Below are positions 18,137 to 27,129 of a stretch of DNA of 64,000 nucleotides, piece after piece. Position numbers and translations under genes: made by a program. Each line of letters opens with the position of its first letter. Position 1 is the stretch's first letter. Under the pieces are notes generated by a model. The model made no database searches, was not told the DNA's origin, and worked only from the letters and a program-made list of their open reading frames with translations. The DNA comes from Haloechinothrix alba (GTDB taxonomy: Bacteria > Actinomycetota > Actinomycetes > Mycobacteriales > Pseudonocardiaceae), in assembly GCF_900188115.1 (NCBI RefSeq), contig NZ_FZNW01000010.1:124001-188000 (forward strand). Direction: 5' to 3'.

Positions 18137-19390
18137 CTGCCCGGTGCGCTCGGCGACCGGCGGCTGGTCGGCGCGCTGGGTCGCGTACGTCCACTCCAGG
18201 AAGCGTTGCACCCCGCGCACCACGTGCGCGCTGCGGATCGACGGGAAGATGTCGAAGGCGTGCTGGGCGCCCGGCACCTCGGCGTAGGCCACCGGCCGGC
18301 GCGAGGTCGCGCGGAGCTTGTCCACGAACACCCGCGCGTCGGAGACGGGGATCAGCGAGTCGTGCTCGCCGTGCAGCACGAAGAACGGCGGTGCGTCCGG
18401 GTTGATGCGGTGCAGCGGTGAGGCGGCAAGGTAGGTGTCCAACTCGGTCTCGGCGTCCTTGCCGACCACGTAGCGTTCCAGCACGGACCGGCGCATCGCC
18501 TTCGCTGCCCGGGAGCCGGACTGCGCCGCGAAGTCGTAGGCCCCGTAGTGCGGCACGCAGGCCTGCACGCTGGTGTCCGCGTCATCGAACCCTGGCTGCC
18601 ATGCGGGGTCGTTCGGTGTCAGCGCCAGCAACGAGGCCAGGTGGCCGCCTGCCGAGCCGCCGGTGACGGCCACGAACGACGGGTCGCCGCCGTACTCGGC
18701 GATGGTCTGCTTGACCCAGGCGAGGGCCTGCTTGATCGCGACGATGTGCGAGGGCCACCGCGCGCGGGGAGACAGCGGGTAGTTGACGGAGACGCACACC
18801 CACCCGCGCTTGGCCATGTGCAACATCAGGGGTAGGCCTTGCTGGTCCTTGTTGCCCACCATCCAGGCGCCGCCGTGGATCTGCAGCAGGACGGGGCGGT
18901 TCCGGTGCGGTGCGCGCGGCCGGTAGACGTCCAGCAGGTAGCGCTTGCCCCCGTCCGCGTAGGCGATGTCGCGAGTCCGCCGCACTTCCGGCGAGCGCAT
19001 GCGAAACGGCATCACCAGCTGGTCGAGGGGCAGGCTCAGGTCGGACGGGTGACTGGGTGGGCTGAGCTGGTCCTTGTACTCCGGGCCGAGCGCGCTCACC
19101 AGCGCGTCCTCGACGGTGTCCCGGGCCCGGTGCGCAGAGGACATCAGCGCGACCAGACCCGCGGCGGAGGCCGCGGACAGTGCGAGGCCGATCCGGTCCC
19201 GCCTGCCCCGGCGGGCGAGGTGTAGCGCGGTGTCGGCGACGTTCACGGCGAGCAGGTGCGGGGCCAGCTCGGAGGTGAGCCAGCCTGCGAAGAAGCCGGG
19301 GATCGCCGTCGCCTGGCCGCGCAGCGGGCGGAGGGCATTCGCGGTGAGCGCGAGCTGTGCCGCGCGCCGGGTGCGGAAGGAAGGACCCAT
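18122..19390 (-). CDS. Alpha/beta hydrolase, hormone-sensitive-lipase family (Lip-type esterase)
   Basis: Carboxylesterase of 422 aa. The catalytic elements are HGGAW (oxyanion hole, residues 172-176), GGSAGG with nucleophile Ser246, an Asp in HGEHDSLIP, and His in GAQHAFD. The N-terminal 100 residues contain hydrophobic stretches (AAQLALTANAL; GLALSAASAAGLVALM), which suggest membrane association, as in mycobacterial LipC. It faces away from a WS/DGAT gene, with a KstR-like box between. In M. tuberculosis lipC (Rv0220) and Rv0221 are also neighbours (recalled knowledge), so this may be that pair. It would release fatty acids from sterol esters or storage lipid. Confidence 0.85.
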   Translation of the reverse strand: MGPSFRTRRAAQLALTANALRPLRGQATAIPGFFAGWLTSELAPHLLAVNVADTALHLARRGRRDRIGLALSAASAAGLVALMSSAHRARDTVEDALVSALGPEYKDQLSPPSHPSDLSLPLDQLVMPFRMRSPEVRRTRDIAYADGGKRYLLDVYRPRAPHRNRPVLLQIHGGAWMVGNKDQQGLPLMLHMAKRGWVCVSVNYPLSPRARWPSHIVAIKQALAWVKQTIAEYGGDPSFVAVTGGSAGGHLASLLALTPNDPAWQPGFDDADTSVQACVPHYGAYDFAAQSGSRAAKAMRRSVLERYVVGKDAETELDTYLAASPLHRINPDAPPFFVLHGEHDSLIPVSDARVFVDKLRATSRRPVAYAEVPGAQHAFDIFPSIRSAHVVRGVQRFLEWTYATQRADQPPVAERTGQSVAR

Positions 19391-19434
19391 GCGACGAGGA
19401 TAGCGTGAGACGTCCCGCTCACTCCGACGCGGGA

Positions 19435-19448
19435 TAGAACATGTTTCA
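19435..19448. promoter_or_regulatory. Candidate KstR box between lipase and WS/DGAT genes
   Basis: TAGAACATGTTTCA has the full left arm and core, with two changed bases in the right arm. It lies 21 bp before the WS/DGAT start and 44 bp before the divergent lipase start. Confidence 0.65.
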
Positions 19449-19469
19449 ATTTTGGCTTAGGGTTCCGTC

Positions 19470-20864
19470 ATGCAGCGACTCACCGGGCTCGACGCGAGCT
19501 TCCTCTACCTTGAGACCTCCTCGCAGTTGCTCCATGTGTGTGCTCTGATCACGCTGGATACCTCGACGATCCCCGGTGGGTACTCCTACGAGCGATTCAC
19601 CGGCATGCTCGTCGAGCGCATCGCGCGCCTGCCGGTGTTCCGGCGCAAGCTGTACTCCTCCTGGCTCAATGTGGACCATCCCGTCTGGGTCGAGGACGAG
19701 GAGTTCGACGCCGAGCGGCACGTGCACCGGATCGCGGTGCCACCGCCGGGCGGTGAGGCCGAGCTCGCGGAGCTGTGCGCGCACATCGCGGGGCAGCCGA
19801 TGGACCGTGCCCGTCCGTTGTGGGAGGTCCATGTGGTCGAGGGCATTCAGGACGGCTCGGTCGCGGTCGTGATGAAGATGCATCACGCCAGCGTGGACGG
19901 GGTGAGCGGGGCGAACCTGCTGTCCTACCTGGCGGGGCTCGAGCCGGACGCGCCGTTGCCGGAGGCGCCGGAAGACCAGCCGGGCAACCCGCCCCGGCCC
20001 GGCACGGTCGAGCTGGTCGGTGACGGCCTGCGATCCGTGGCGCGCCGTCCGCTCGATGCGTTGCGGATGGTTCCGGAGCTGGCCGGGCTCGCACCCGGCT
20101 TCGTGGTGCGCTCGCTGCGCGGCAAGGGCATGCGCCTGCCGTTCACGGCACCACGGACCCCGTTCAACGCGACGATCACCGGGCACCGGAGCGTCTCGTA
20201 CACCCAGCTGGACCTGGACGAGGTGAAACGGGTCAAGAACGCCTTCGGCGTCACCGTCAACGACGTGGTGCTCGCGGTGTGCGCGGGCGCGTTTCGGCGG
20301 TACCTCCTCGAACACGACGCGCTGCCCGGCAAGCCGCTACTGGCATCCGTGCCCGTGTCGGTGCGCGGCAGGAGCCGGGGCGAGGCGGGCATGAACAAGG
20401 TCTCGGCGTTCTTCGCCTCGCTGCCGACGGATCTCGACGACCCCGGGCAGCGGTTGCGCGCGCTGAGCGAGACCACCGTGCTCGCCAAGGATCACCATTA
20501 CACGGTTCCCGCCGACCTGCTGCAGGACTGGGCGCAGTTCGCGGGCCCGGCGACGTTCGGGTCCGCGGTGCGCACGTACTCCGCGCTGCGGCTCGCGGAG
20601 AGGCACCCTGTGGTGCACAACCTGGTGATATCGAACGTCCCCGGGCCGCCGATGCCGATCTACCTGCTCGGCGCGCGGGTCACCGGGATGTACCCGCTCG
20701 GCCCCGTCTTCCACGGGTGCGGGCTCAACGTGACCGCGTTGTCGGTGTCGGGCACGGTCAATATCGGGTTGCTCGCGGCGCGGGAACTGGTGCCGGACGT
20801 CTCGTCGCTGTCCAGCGCGATGCGCGAGGAGCTGGACACGCTGCTCGACCTCGCGGCCTGCTGA
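19470..20864 (+). CDS. Wax ester synthase/diacylglycerol acyltransferase (WS/DGAT)
   Basis: Makes triacylglycerol or wax esters from acyl-CoA. At 464 aa it has the normal length of the mycobacterial Tgs family. The catalytic HHxxxDG motif is HHASVDG at residues 138-144. The start MQRLTGLDASFLYLET and the second conserved block PFNATITGHRSVSYTQLDLDEVKR, then ISNVPGPPMPIYLLGA and the terminal GTVNIGLLAARELVPD region, are all in place. It is preceded by a KstR-like box, so storage-lipid synthesis may be induced together with sterol degradation, which yields much acetyl- and propionyl-CoA. Confidence 0.9.
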   Translation: MQRLTGLDASFLYLETSSQLLHVCALITLDTSTIPGGYSYERFTGMLVERIARLPVFRRKLYSSWLNVDHPVWVEDEEFDAERHVHRIAVPPPGGEAELAELCAHIAGQPMDRARPLWEVHVVEGIQDGSVAVVMKMHHASVDGVSGANLLSYLAGLEPDAPLPEAPEDQPGNPPRPGTVELVGDGLRSVARRPLDALRMVPELAGLAPGFVVRSLRGKGMRLPFTAPRTPFNATITGHRSVSYTQLDLDEVKRVKNAFGVTVNDVVLAVCAGAFRRYLLEHDALPGKPLLASVPVSVRGRSRGEAGMNKVSAFFASLPTDLDDPGQRLRALSETTVLAKDHHYTVPADLLQDWAQFAGPATFGSAVRTYSALRLAERHPVVHNLVISNVPGPPMPIYLLGARVTGMYPLGPVFHGCGLNVTALSVSGTVNIGLLAARELVPDVSSLSSAMREELDTLLDLAAC

Positions 20865-21022
20865 CGAGGCTGCCCGGATACGCACGGTTCTGGTGGGCGG
20901 GTGAACGACGCGCCCGCGGTGCTCGCGATGCGCCCGACTGTCACGGTCCGTCTCACATTATTGGAACGATCTCCCAGAATGTGGCACGATCAGTGCGTGG
21001 CGCGTCGGGAGGGAGCGGGTTC

Positions 21023-21874
21023 GTGACGGAGCGGGCGGAAACCGTGTACACGCACGGGCACCACGAGTCGGTGCTGCGTACGCACCGGTGGCGCACGGCG
21101 GAGAACTCCGCCGGTTACCTCCTCGGGTACCTCGAGCCCGGGATGTCGTTGCTCGATGTGGGCTGCGGTCCCGGGACCATCACAGCCGACCTGGCCGCTG
21201 TCGTCGCGCCGGGGCGTGTGACCGCGCTGGAGCGGACCGAGGATGCGCTCCGATTGGGGCGGGACGAGGCCGCGCGCAGGGGGTGGAGCACCATCGACTT
21301 CGTCCTCGGCGATGTGCACGATCTCGAGTTCGCCGACGGGAGCTTCGACGTCGTCCACGCGCACCAGGTGCTGCAGCACGTCGGGGATCCGGTTCGCGCG
21401 CTGCGCGAGATGCGACGGGTGTGCAGGCCGGGCGGGCTCGTGGCGGCCCGCGAGAGTGACTACGCCGCATTCGCCTGGTACCCGGAGCTCGCGGAGCTGG
21501 ATGAGTGGCTGACGCTGTACCGCGGGCTGGCGCGTGCGAACGGTGGGGAGCCGGACGCCGGTAGGCGGCTGCGCTCCTGGGCGCTGCGCTCGGGGCTGGA
21601 CCGGGTCACCGCGACGACCTCGACCTGGTGTTTCGCCACGCCTCAGGACCGCAGATGGTGGGCGGACGCGTGGTCGGAACGGATCCTGCGCTCGGCGCTG
21701 GCCGAGCAGGCACTGGAGTCCGGCCTGGCCACGGTCGACGGTTTGCGCCGGATCTCGGATGGCTGGCAGCGGTGGGCCGCCTCCGAGGACGGCTGGATGT
21801 CCCTGCTGCACGCGGAGATCGTGGCCCGGGTGCCCCGGGGCGGGAGTGGATGCGCTGCCGGCCGATCCGGCTGA
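21023..21874 (+). CDS. Class I SAM-dependent methyltransferase (UbiE/arsM-like)
   Basis: Methyltransferase of about 283 aa. Motif I is LLDVGCGPGTITADLA, followed by an acidic residue in TALERTEDAL, a post-I block DFVLGDVHDLEFADGSFDVVHAH and motif III REMRRVCRPGGLVAA. The C-terminal half contains RRWWADAWSERIL. This resembles the UbiE-like enzymes of actinobacteria often called SAM-dependent methyltransferases of unknown substrate. The GTG at 21023 (GGGAGG nine bases upstream) is chosen; a GTG at 20993 would add ten residues. It follows the WS/DGAT gene by 158 bp and precedes the igr-type operon. The last dozen residues (Gly/Ser/Arg-rich) look like a degraded tail. Confidence 0.8.
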   Translation: MTERAETVYTHGHHESVLRTHRWRTAENSAGYLLGYLEPGMSLLDVGCGPGTITADLAAVVAPGRVTALERTEDALRLGRDEAARRGWSTIDFVLGDVHDLEFADGSFDVVHAHQVLQHVGDPVRALREMRRVCRPGGLVAARESDYAAFAWYPELAELDEWLTLYRGLARANGGEPDAGRRLRSWALRSGLDRVTATTSTWCFATPQDRRWWADAWSERILRSALAEQALESGLATVDGLRRISDGWQRWAASEDGWMSLLHAEIVARVPRGGSGCAAGRSG

Positions 21875-22049
21875 ACGATTTCCCCGCACGCTGGTGATGC
21901 TCGGTACCGGGGCCTCGACGCGTGCCGTCGAGCTCGGACGCGGCGGGGACGGCATGTCCCGGCTGGCCGCCCGGCGACGAGCCGCCGCCCGGCCCCGCGG
22001 TGTGACCGAGCGCACCGTGGTTGCGTACATCCGGCCTTGGGGATAAAAC

Positions 22050-22063
22050 TAGAACAAGTTATA
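22050..22063. promoter_or_regulatory. KstR box of the chsE1-ltp2 operon
   Basis: TAGAACAAGTTATA has a perfect left arm and core and lies 61 bp before the chsE1 start codon. Confidence 0.75.
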
Positions 22064-22123
22064 GTTATTGCCGATCCGGATGCGAGCAGGCGGCATTCGC
22101 CCCACGACTACGCGCGAGGAGTC

Positions 22124-23239
22124 ATGGACTTCAGTCTCGACGAGAACCAGCGAGCCATCGCCGACCTCGCGGCCGACGTGCTGGCCAAGGAGGGCGCGGG
22201 TGAGCCGCTCGCGCACGATGCCCGGCAGGACCCCGAGACGCGGTACCAGGAGCACGTGTGGGCGGCGATGGCCAAGGTCGGCCTGCTCGGCCTGGCGCTG
22301 CCCACCGAGCTGGACGGGGACGGCCTCGGTGTCGCCGAGATCGCCGTCGTGCTCACCGAGGTAGGCAAGGCAGGCGCGCGCGTGCCCGCGCTTGCGACCC
22401 TGGCGCTCGGGGTGCTGCCGGTCGCCTCGCACGGCACCGCGAAGCAGCGTGAGGCTCTGCTGCCGGACGTCGCAGCCGGGAACGCGCTGCTGACCGCCGC
22501 GGTGTCCGAAGTCGGTGCACCCCTTGCCACACTGCCCGGAACGGTGGCCCGTCCCGGCGGTTCCGGGTGGCGGCTCAGCGGGCGCAAGGTCGCCGTGCCG
22601 TACGCCGGGCACGCGAGCCGGATCCTGGTACCGGCCAGCCTCGAGGACGGCGCCGGGGTGTTCCTCGTCGACCCGCACGCCGGTGGCGTGACCGTGACAC
22701 CGACACCCACCGCGTCGGGGACGCCGGAGTGCACCGTCGACCTCGACGACGTGGAAGTATCCGCCGCGGATCTGCTCGGCGGGGACACCTCCGGCGCGGC
22801 GGCCCGGGCGCTGCGGGAGTTCGCCGTGGTCGGGGCGGTAGCCTCCGGGGACGGCGCGCTGGCAGGGGTGCTGGACCTGACCACCGAACACGTACGAACC
22901 CGCCACCAGTTCGGCAAGCCGCTCGCCACGTTCCAGGCGGTCGCGCAGCAGATGGCCGATGTCTACATCGCGGCGCGCACGGTGCACCTCGCCTCGGTCT
23001 CGGCCGCGTGGCGGCTCGGGGCGGGGCGGAATGCCGAGGCCGATCTCGACCTCGCGGCGTACTGGCTCACCGCGGAGGCGCTGCCCTCTGTACGTACCTG
23101 CCATCACCTGCACGGCGGCGTCGGGGTGGACGTCACCTACCCGCTGCACCGGCACTACTCCGAACTCAAGGACCTCACCCGCCTGCTCGGCGGGCACCGC
23201 AACCAACTGCACGCGTTCGGCGCGGGCGCGGGGAGCTGA
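22124..23239 (+). CDS. chsE1: Acyl-CoA dehydrogenase ChsE1 (FadE28), alpha subunit
   Basis: One half of the ChsE1-ChsE2 heterotetramer, which dehydrogenates 3-oxo-4-pregnene-20-carboxyl-CoA in the last side-chain beta-oxidation round (known from M. tuberculosis). At 371 aa, it carries FSLDENQRAIADLAADVLAKEG, TEHVRTRHQFGKPLATFQAVAQQMADVYI and HLHGGVGVDVTYPLHRHY. The central region is shorter and less conserved than in homotetrameric enzymes, as expected for the non-catalytic partner. The ATG at 22124 with GAGGAG upstream is used; the open frame from 22037 begins within the operator. It is first in the operon chsE1-chsE2-chsH2-chsH1-ltp2, five bases before chsE2. Confidence 0.9.
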   Translation: MDFSLDENQRAIADLAADVLAKEGAGEPLAHDARQDPETRYQEHVWAAMAKVGLLGLALPTELDGDGLGVAEIAVVLTEVGKAGARVPALATLALGVLPVASHGTAKQREALLPDVAAGNALLTAAVSEVGAPLATLPGTVARPGGSGWRLSGRKVAVPYAGHASRILVPASLEDGAGVFLVDPHAGGVTVTPTPTASGTPECTVDLDDVEVSAADLLGGDTSGAAARALREFAVVGAVASGDGALAGVLDLTTEHVRTRHQFGKPLATFQAVAQQMADVYIAARTVHLASVSAAWRLGAGRNAEADLDLAAYWLTAEALPSVRTCHHLHGGVGVDVTYPLHRHYSELKDLTRLLGGHRNQLHAFGAGAGS

Positions 23240-23244
23240 CGCGA

Positions 23245-24429
23245 ATGCGGATCGAACTGACTGACGAGCAGCGCAAGCTGCAACAACGGCTGCGCGAGTA
23301 CTTCAACGGGCTGATGACCGATGAGGAGCGCGCCGCGATGCTCACCGAGCGGCACGGGCCGGTGTTCCGTGAGCTGGTGCGCAGGATGGGACGCGACGGC
23401 TGGCTCGGTGTCGGGTGGCCGAAGGAGTACGGCGGGCACGGTTTCGGCCCGGTCGAGCAGCAGATCTTCGTCAACGAGGCGGCACGGGCCGACGTGCAGC
23501 TGCCCTCGGTGACCCTGCAGACCGTCGGCCCGACCCTGCAGACCTACGGCACGGCCGAGCAGAAGGAGCGGTTCCTGCCTGCCATCCTCGCCGGCGAGGT
23601 GCACTTCGCCATCGGCTACTCCGAGCCGGAGGCAGGCACCGACCTCGCCGCGCTGCGCACCACCGCGGTACGCGACGGCGACTCCGACGACGCCGACTAC
23701 ATCGTCAACGGGCAGAAGATCTTCACGACCGGGGCGCACGACGCCGACTACATCTGGCTCGCCGTGCGTACCGACCCGCAGGCACCCAAGCACAAGGGCA
23801 TCTCGATCCTCATCGTCGACACCCGCGACCCCGGCTACAGCTGGACGCCGATCATCACCTGCGACGGGGCGCATCACGTCAACGCGACCTACTTCTCGGA
23901 TGTGCGGGTTCCGGCGAGCATGCGCGTCGGCGAGGAGAACCGGGGCTGGCAGCTGATCACGACCCAGCTCAACCACGAGCGGGTCATGCTCGGCCCGGCC
24001 GGACGGGTCGCCGCGCTGTACGACCGGGTGCATGCCTGGGCGGCCCAGCGTTCCAGCCCGATGGGGACACCGCTGCTGGAGTGCTCCGACGTCGCCGACG
24101 CGCTCGCCGAGACGCGTGCCGCGCTACGCATCAACGAGCTGCTGAACTGGCAGGTCGCCTCGGCTGATGCGGACAAGCCTGTCGACGTCGCCGACGCCTC
24201 GGCGACGAAGGTCTTCGGCTCCGACCGCATCCAGCGGCTGGGCGGCCTTCTCGAGGAGGTCGTCGCGCGGCACGGTGACCCGTCCGACCCGGAGACGGCC
24301 GAGCTGGCGACCTGGCTCGATGTGCAGGCCAAACGGAACCTGGTGCTGACGTTCGGAGGTGGCGTGAACGAGATCCAGCGGGAGCTGATCGCGATGACCG
24401 GACTCGGCCTGCCGAGGGTGCCGCGATGA
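23245..24429 (+). CDS. chsE2: Acyl-CoA dehydrogenase ChsE2 (FadE29), catalytic subunit
   Basis: Catalytic half of the ChsE1-ChsE2 dehydrogenase acting on the 3-carbon steroid side chain. At 394 aa (FadE29 is about 387) it shows the complete flavin and substrate signatures: HFAIGYSEPEAGTDLAALRTT, VNGQKIFTTGAHDADYIWL, a mid-region NHERVMLG, and LVLTFGGGVNEIQRELIAMTGLGLPR at the end. The long loop with KHKGISILIVDTRDPGYSWTPI is normal. Its stop codon overlaps the chsH2 start as ATGA. Gene order around it equals the mycobacterial igr operon. Confidence 0.93.
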   Translation: MRIELTDEQRKLQQRLREYFNGLMTDEERAAMLTERHGPVFRELVRRMGRDGWLGVGWPKEYGGHGFGPVEQQIFVNEAARADVQLPSVTLQTVGPTLQTYGTAEQKERFLPAILAGEVHFAIGYSEPEAGTDLAALRTTAVRDGDSDDADYIVNGQKIFTTGAHDADYIWLAVRTDPQAPKHKGISILIVDTRDPGYSWTPIITCDGAHHVNATYFSDVRVPASMRVGEENRGWQLITTQLNHERVMLGPAGRVAALYDRVHAWAAQRSSPMGTPLLECSDVADALAETRAALRINELLNWQVASADADKPVDVADASATKVFGSDRIQRLGGLLEEVVARHGDPSDPETAELATWLDVQAKRNLVLTFGGGVNEIQRELIAMTGLGLPRVPR

Positions 24430-25433
24430 CGGGAACGGCGGGCAGCGACATCGCGGCGACCGTCCACGAGAAGGCCGAACGGATCGCGGCGGGCGGCGGG
24501 TCGAAGCCGCGGCCGGCCAGGGACCCCGTCAACACGGCCATGATCAACAACTGGGTCGAGGCGATGGGTGACGACAACCCCGTCTACACCGACCCGGAGT
24601 TCGCGGCGAGCTCGGTGCACGGCGGCCTGGTCGCCCCGCCTGCCATGGCGCAGGTGTGGACGATGAACGGCCTGCACGGCCGGCGAGCCGAGGACGACCC
24701 GCTCGGCGCGATGATGACGGCGCTGGACGAGGCGGGGTTCACCTCTGTGGTGGCCACCAACTCCGAGCAGACCTATCACCGTTACCTCGGCCCCGGCGAG
24801 CACGTCTCGGCGAGTACCGAGCTGGACGGCGTGGTCGGTCCGAAGCGGACCGCGCTCGGCGAGGGCTTCTTCGTCACCACGCGCACCAGCTGGCTCGTCG
24901 GCGACGAGGTCGTGGCGGAGATGACGTTCAAGGTGCTGAAGTTCCGGCCGGCGGGCAGCGACGACGGGACGGCAGGCGATGCCGGTGCGGCACCGTGGCA
25001 GGGACCCTCCGGGCGCGTGGTCGACGCCTCGGAACGCGCGGCGGGCGTGCTGCGCCCGGTGATCTCGGCCGACACGGAGTTCTTCTGGACAGGCACGCGG
25101 GTCGGTGAGCTGCGCATCCAGCGATGGGGTGACACCCTCCGGCACCCGCCTGGGCCGGTGGATCCCGGAGGGTCGATGGAGGCCACGCCCGACTACGTCG
25201 TCGCGGCCGGGCACGGCACCGTGTACAGCTACGTCGTGCACCACAACCCGCCGGTGCCCGGTAAGCAACTGCCGTTCGCCGTCGCGCTCGTCGAGCTCGA
25301 CGAAGGGGTCCGGGTGCTCGGCGAGCTGGTCGACGCCGATCCGGCAGAGGTGTCGATCGGTATGTCGGTCCGTGCCGTGTTCCTGCGTGTGGACGAGGAA
25401 CTGACCCTGCCCGCGTGGGAGGTGGCTCGATGA
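24426..25433 (+). CDS. chsH2: ChsH2: MaoC-like hydratase subunit fused to DUF35 domain
   Basis: Has two roles in mycobacteria. Its N-terminal MaoC-like half pairs with ChsH1 to hydrate the steroid 17(20)-enoyl-CoA, and its C-terminal DUF35 domain binds Ltp2 to form the retro-aldolase that releases propionyl-CoA. Length is 335 aa (Rv3542c, about 311). The N-terminal hot-dog shows WVEAMGDDNPVYTDPEFA, VHGGLVAPPAMAQVW and an EQTYHRYLGPGE strand. The DUF35 part starts near residue 215 (ADTEFFWTGTRVGELRIQRW, LRHPPGP) and ends with VRAVFLRVDEELTLPAWEV. The cysteine pairs of a DUF35 zinc ribbon are absent; RIQRWGDTLRHPPGP replaces them. Confidence 0.9.
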   Translation: MTGTAGSDIAATVHEKAERIAAGGGSKPRPARDPVNTAMINNWVEAMGDDNPVYTDPEFAASSVHGGLVAPPAMAQVWTMNGLHGRRAEDDPLGAMMTALDEAGFTSVVATNSEQTYHRYLGPGEHVSASTELDGVVGPKRTALGEGFFVTTRTSWLVGDEVVAEMTFKVLKFRPAGSDDGTAGDAGAAPWQGPSGRVVDASERAAGVLRPVISADTEFFWTGTRVGELRIQRWGDTLRHPPGPVDPGGSMEATPDYVVAAGHGTVYSYVVHHNPPVPGKQLPFAVALVELDEGVRVLGELVDADPAEVSIGMSVRAVFLRVDEELTLPAWEVAR

Positions 25434-25873
25434 CGGGGACGAGTCCGAGTACGGTGCCCGCCTCGCAGGTGTCCATCGGTACCGAACTGCCGCAGCTGAG
25501 TATCGAGGTGACCCCGACGTTCGTGATCAGTACCGCGCTGGCCACACGCGACTTCCAGGACGTGCACCACGACCGCGATCTCGCGCAGCAGCGCGGCTCG
25601 AAGGACATCTTCCTGAACATCCTCACCGACACCGGACTCGTGCAGCGGTTCGTCACCGACTGGGCCGGGCCGGAGGCGCTGGTGCGGTCGGTGAACATCA
25701 GGCTCGGGGTGCCCTGCTACGCCCACGACACGCTGACGTTCTCCGGCCGGGTCGCCGACCGGGTCGAGGTGGACGGCGAGCACCGGTTCGTCATCGAGGT
25801 CAGCGGGCAGTCCAGCCTCGGCGAGCACGTCGCCGGCACGGTACAGATCGCGCTGCCGGAGGTGACAGCGTGA
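25430..25873 (+). CDS. chsH1: ChsH1: MaoC-like enoyl-CoA hydratase subunit
   Basis: A 147-aa single hot-dog domain that carries the hydratase active site of the ChsH1-ChsH2 complex (family knowledge). The motif RDFQDVHHDRDLAQQRGSKD contains the Asp and His of the MaoC active centre, followed by DIFLNILTDTGLVQRFVTDW and LGVPCYAHDTLTFSGRV. The start ATG overlaps the chsH2 stop (ATGA), and its own stop overlaps the ltp2 GTG start, so all genes of the operon are tightly coupled. Confidence 0.92.
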   Translation: MTGTSPSTVPASQVSIGTELPQLSIEVTPTFVISTALATRDFQDVHHDRDLAQQRGSKDIFLNILTDTGLVQRFVTDWAGPEALVRSVNIRLGVPCYAHDTLTFSGRVADRVEVDGEHRFVIEVSGQSSLGEHVAGTVQIALPEVTA

Positions 25874-27045
25874 CACTGGCGGGTAAGGCGGCGATCGCCG
25901 GGATCGGGGCGACGGAGTTCTCCAAGGACTCCGGGCGTAGCGAGCTGCGGCTGGCCTCCGAGGCCGTGCGCGGGGCGCTCGACGACGCCGGACTGGCACC
26001 ATCCGATGTGGATGGCATGGTGACGTTCACCATGGATGCCAACGCCGAGATCGCGGTGGCACGGGAGCTGGGGGTCGGAGAGCTGAGCTTCTTCAGCCGG
26101 GTGCACTACGGGGGAGGCGCGGCGGCTGCGACGGTGCAGCAGGCCGCGATGGCGGTGGCCACGGGTGCGGCCGACGTCGTGGTGGCCTACCGGGCGTTCA
26201 ACGAACGCTCCGGGCAACGGTTCGGCCAGGTGTCCAGCGCGGCAGCCCACCAGGTCAACTCCTCCGGTGTGGACAACAGCTTCCACTACCCGGCAGGTAT
26301 CGCCACCCCGGCGGCGACCGTGGCGATGGCCGCGCAACGGTACCTGTACGAGTACGGCGCGACCACCGAGGACTTCGGCCGGGTCGCGGTGGTCGACCGC
26401 AAGCACGCGGCCACCAACCCGAACGCCTGGTTCCACGGCAAGCCCATCAGCCTGGACGAACACCAGGCGTCCCGCTGGATCGCGGAGCCGCTCCGGTTGC
26501 TGGACTGCTGCCAGGAGACCGACGGTGGCATAGCCCTGGTGATCACCAGCGCGGCGCGGGCGAAGGACCTGCCGCACACGCCCGTGCGGGTCGCGGCGGC
26601 CGCGCAGGGCAGCGGCACCGGCCAGTACGTGATGACCAGCTACTATCGCGACGAGCTGGCGGCACTGCCGGAGATGGGCGTGGTCGGCAGGCAGCTGTGG
26701 GAACAGTCCGGCCTCGGCCACTCCGATGTGGACGTCGCGGTGCTCTACGACCACTTCACCCCGTACGTGCTGCTGCAGCTGGAGGAGCTGGGTTTCTGCG
26801 GCCGGGGAGAGGCGAAGGACTTCATCACCGGCGACACCCTGGAGCTGCACGGCAAGCTCCCCCTCAACCCGCACGGCGGCCAGCTCGGCGAGGCCTACCT
26901 GCACGGGATGAACGGTATCGCCGAAGGTGTCCGCCAGATCAGGGGCAGCGCGGCCAACCAGGTCACCGGTGCGCGCAACGTGCTCGTCACCGCGGGCACC
27001 GGGGTGCCGACCAGCGGGCTGGTGCTCGGCGCCTACGAATGGTAA
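25870..27045 (+). CDS. ltp2: Ltp2 steroid retro-aldolase (thiolase-like lipid-transfer protein)
   Basis: Cleaves 17-hydroxy-3-oxo-pregnene-20-carboxyl-CoA into androstenedione and propionyl-CoA together with the ChsH2 DUF35 domain. At 391 aa (Rv3540c, about 386) it has a thiolase fold without the thiolase catalytic cysteine: the place of the nucleophile reads SFFSRVHYGGGAAAATVQQAAMAVATG. The C-terminal NPHGGQLGEAYLHGMNGI block holds the tyrosine and histidine of the aldolase site, and AVLYDHFTPYVLLQLEELGFCGRGEAKDF is diagnostic of Ltp proteins. GTG start. Last gene of the chsE1 operon. Confidence 0.93.
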   Translation: MTLAGKAAIAGIGATEFSKDSGRSELRLASEAVRGALDDAGLAPSDVDGMVTFTMDANAEIAVARELGVGELSFFSRVHYGGGAAAATVQQAAMAVATGAADVVVAYRAFNERSGQRFGQVSSAAAHQVNSSGVDNSFHYPAGIATPAATVAMAAQRYLYEYGATTEDFGRVAVVDRKHAATNPNAWFHGKPISLDEHQASRWIAEPLRLLDCCQETDGGIALVITSAARAKDLPHTPVRVAAAAQGSGTGQYVMTSYYRDELAALPEMGVVGRQLWEQSGLGHSDVDVAVLYDHFTPYVLLQLEELGFCGRGEAKDFITGDTLELHGKLPLNPHGGQLGEAYLHGMNGIAEGVRQIRGSAANQVTGARNVLVTAGTGVPTSGLVLGAYEW

Positions 27046-27129
27046 CCACCCGATTGCCGGGTGTGCGCGAGGGTGCGCTCCTGGGAGCCTGTCAGGTGCT
27101 GATGGAGCTACCCGGAGGGCACCCGCCTC

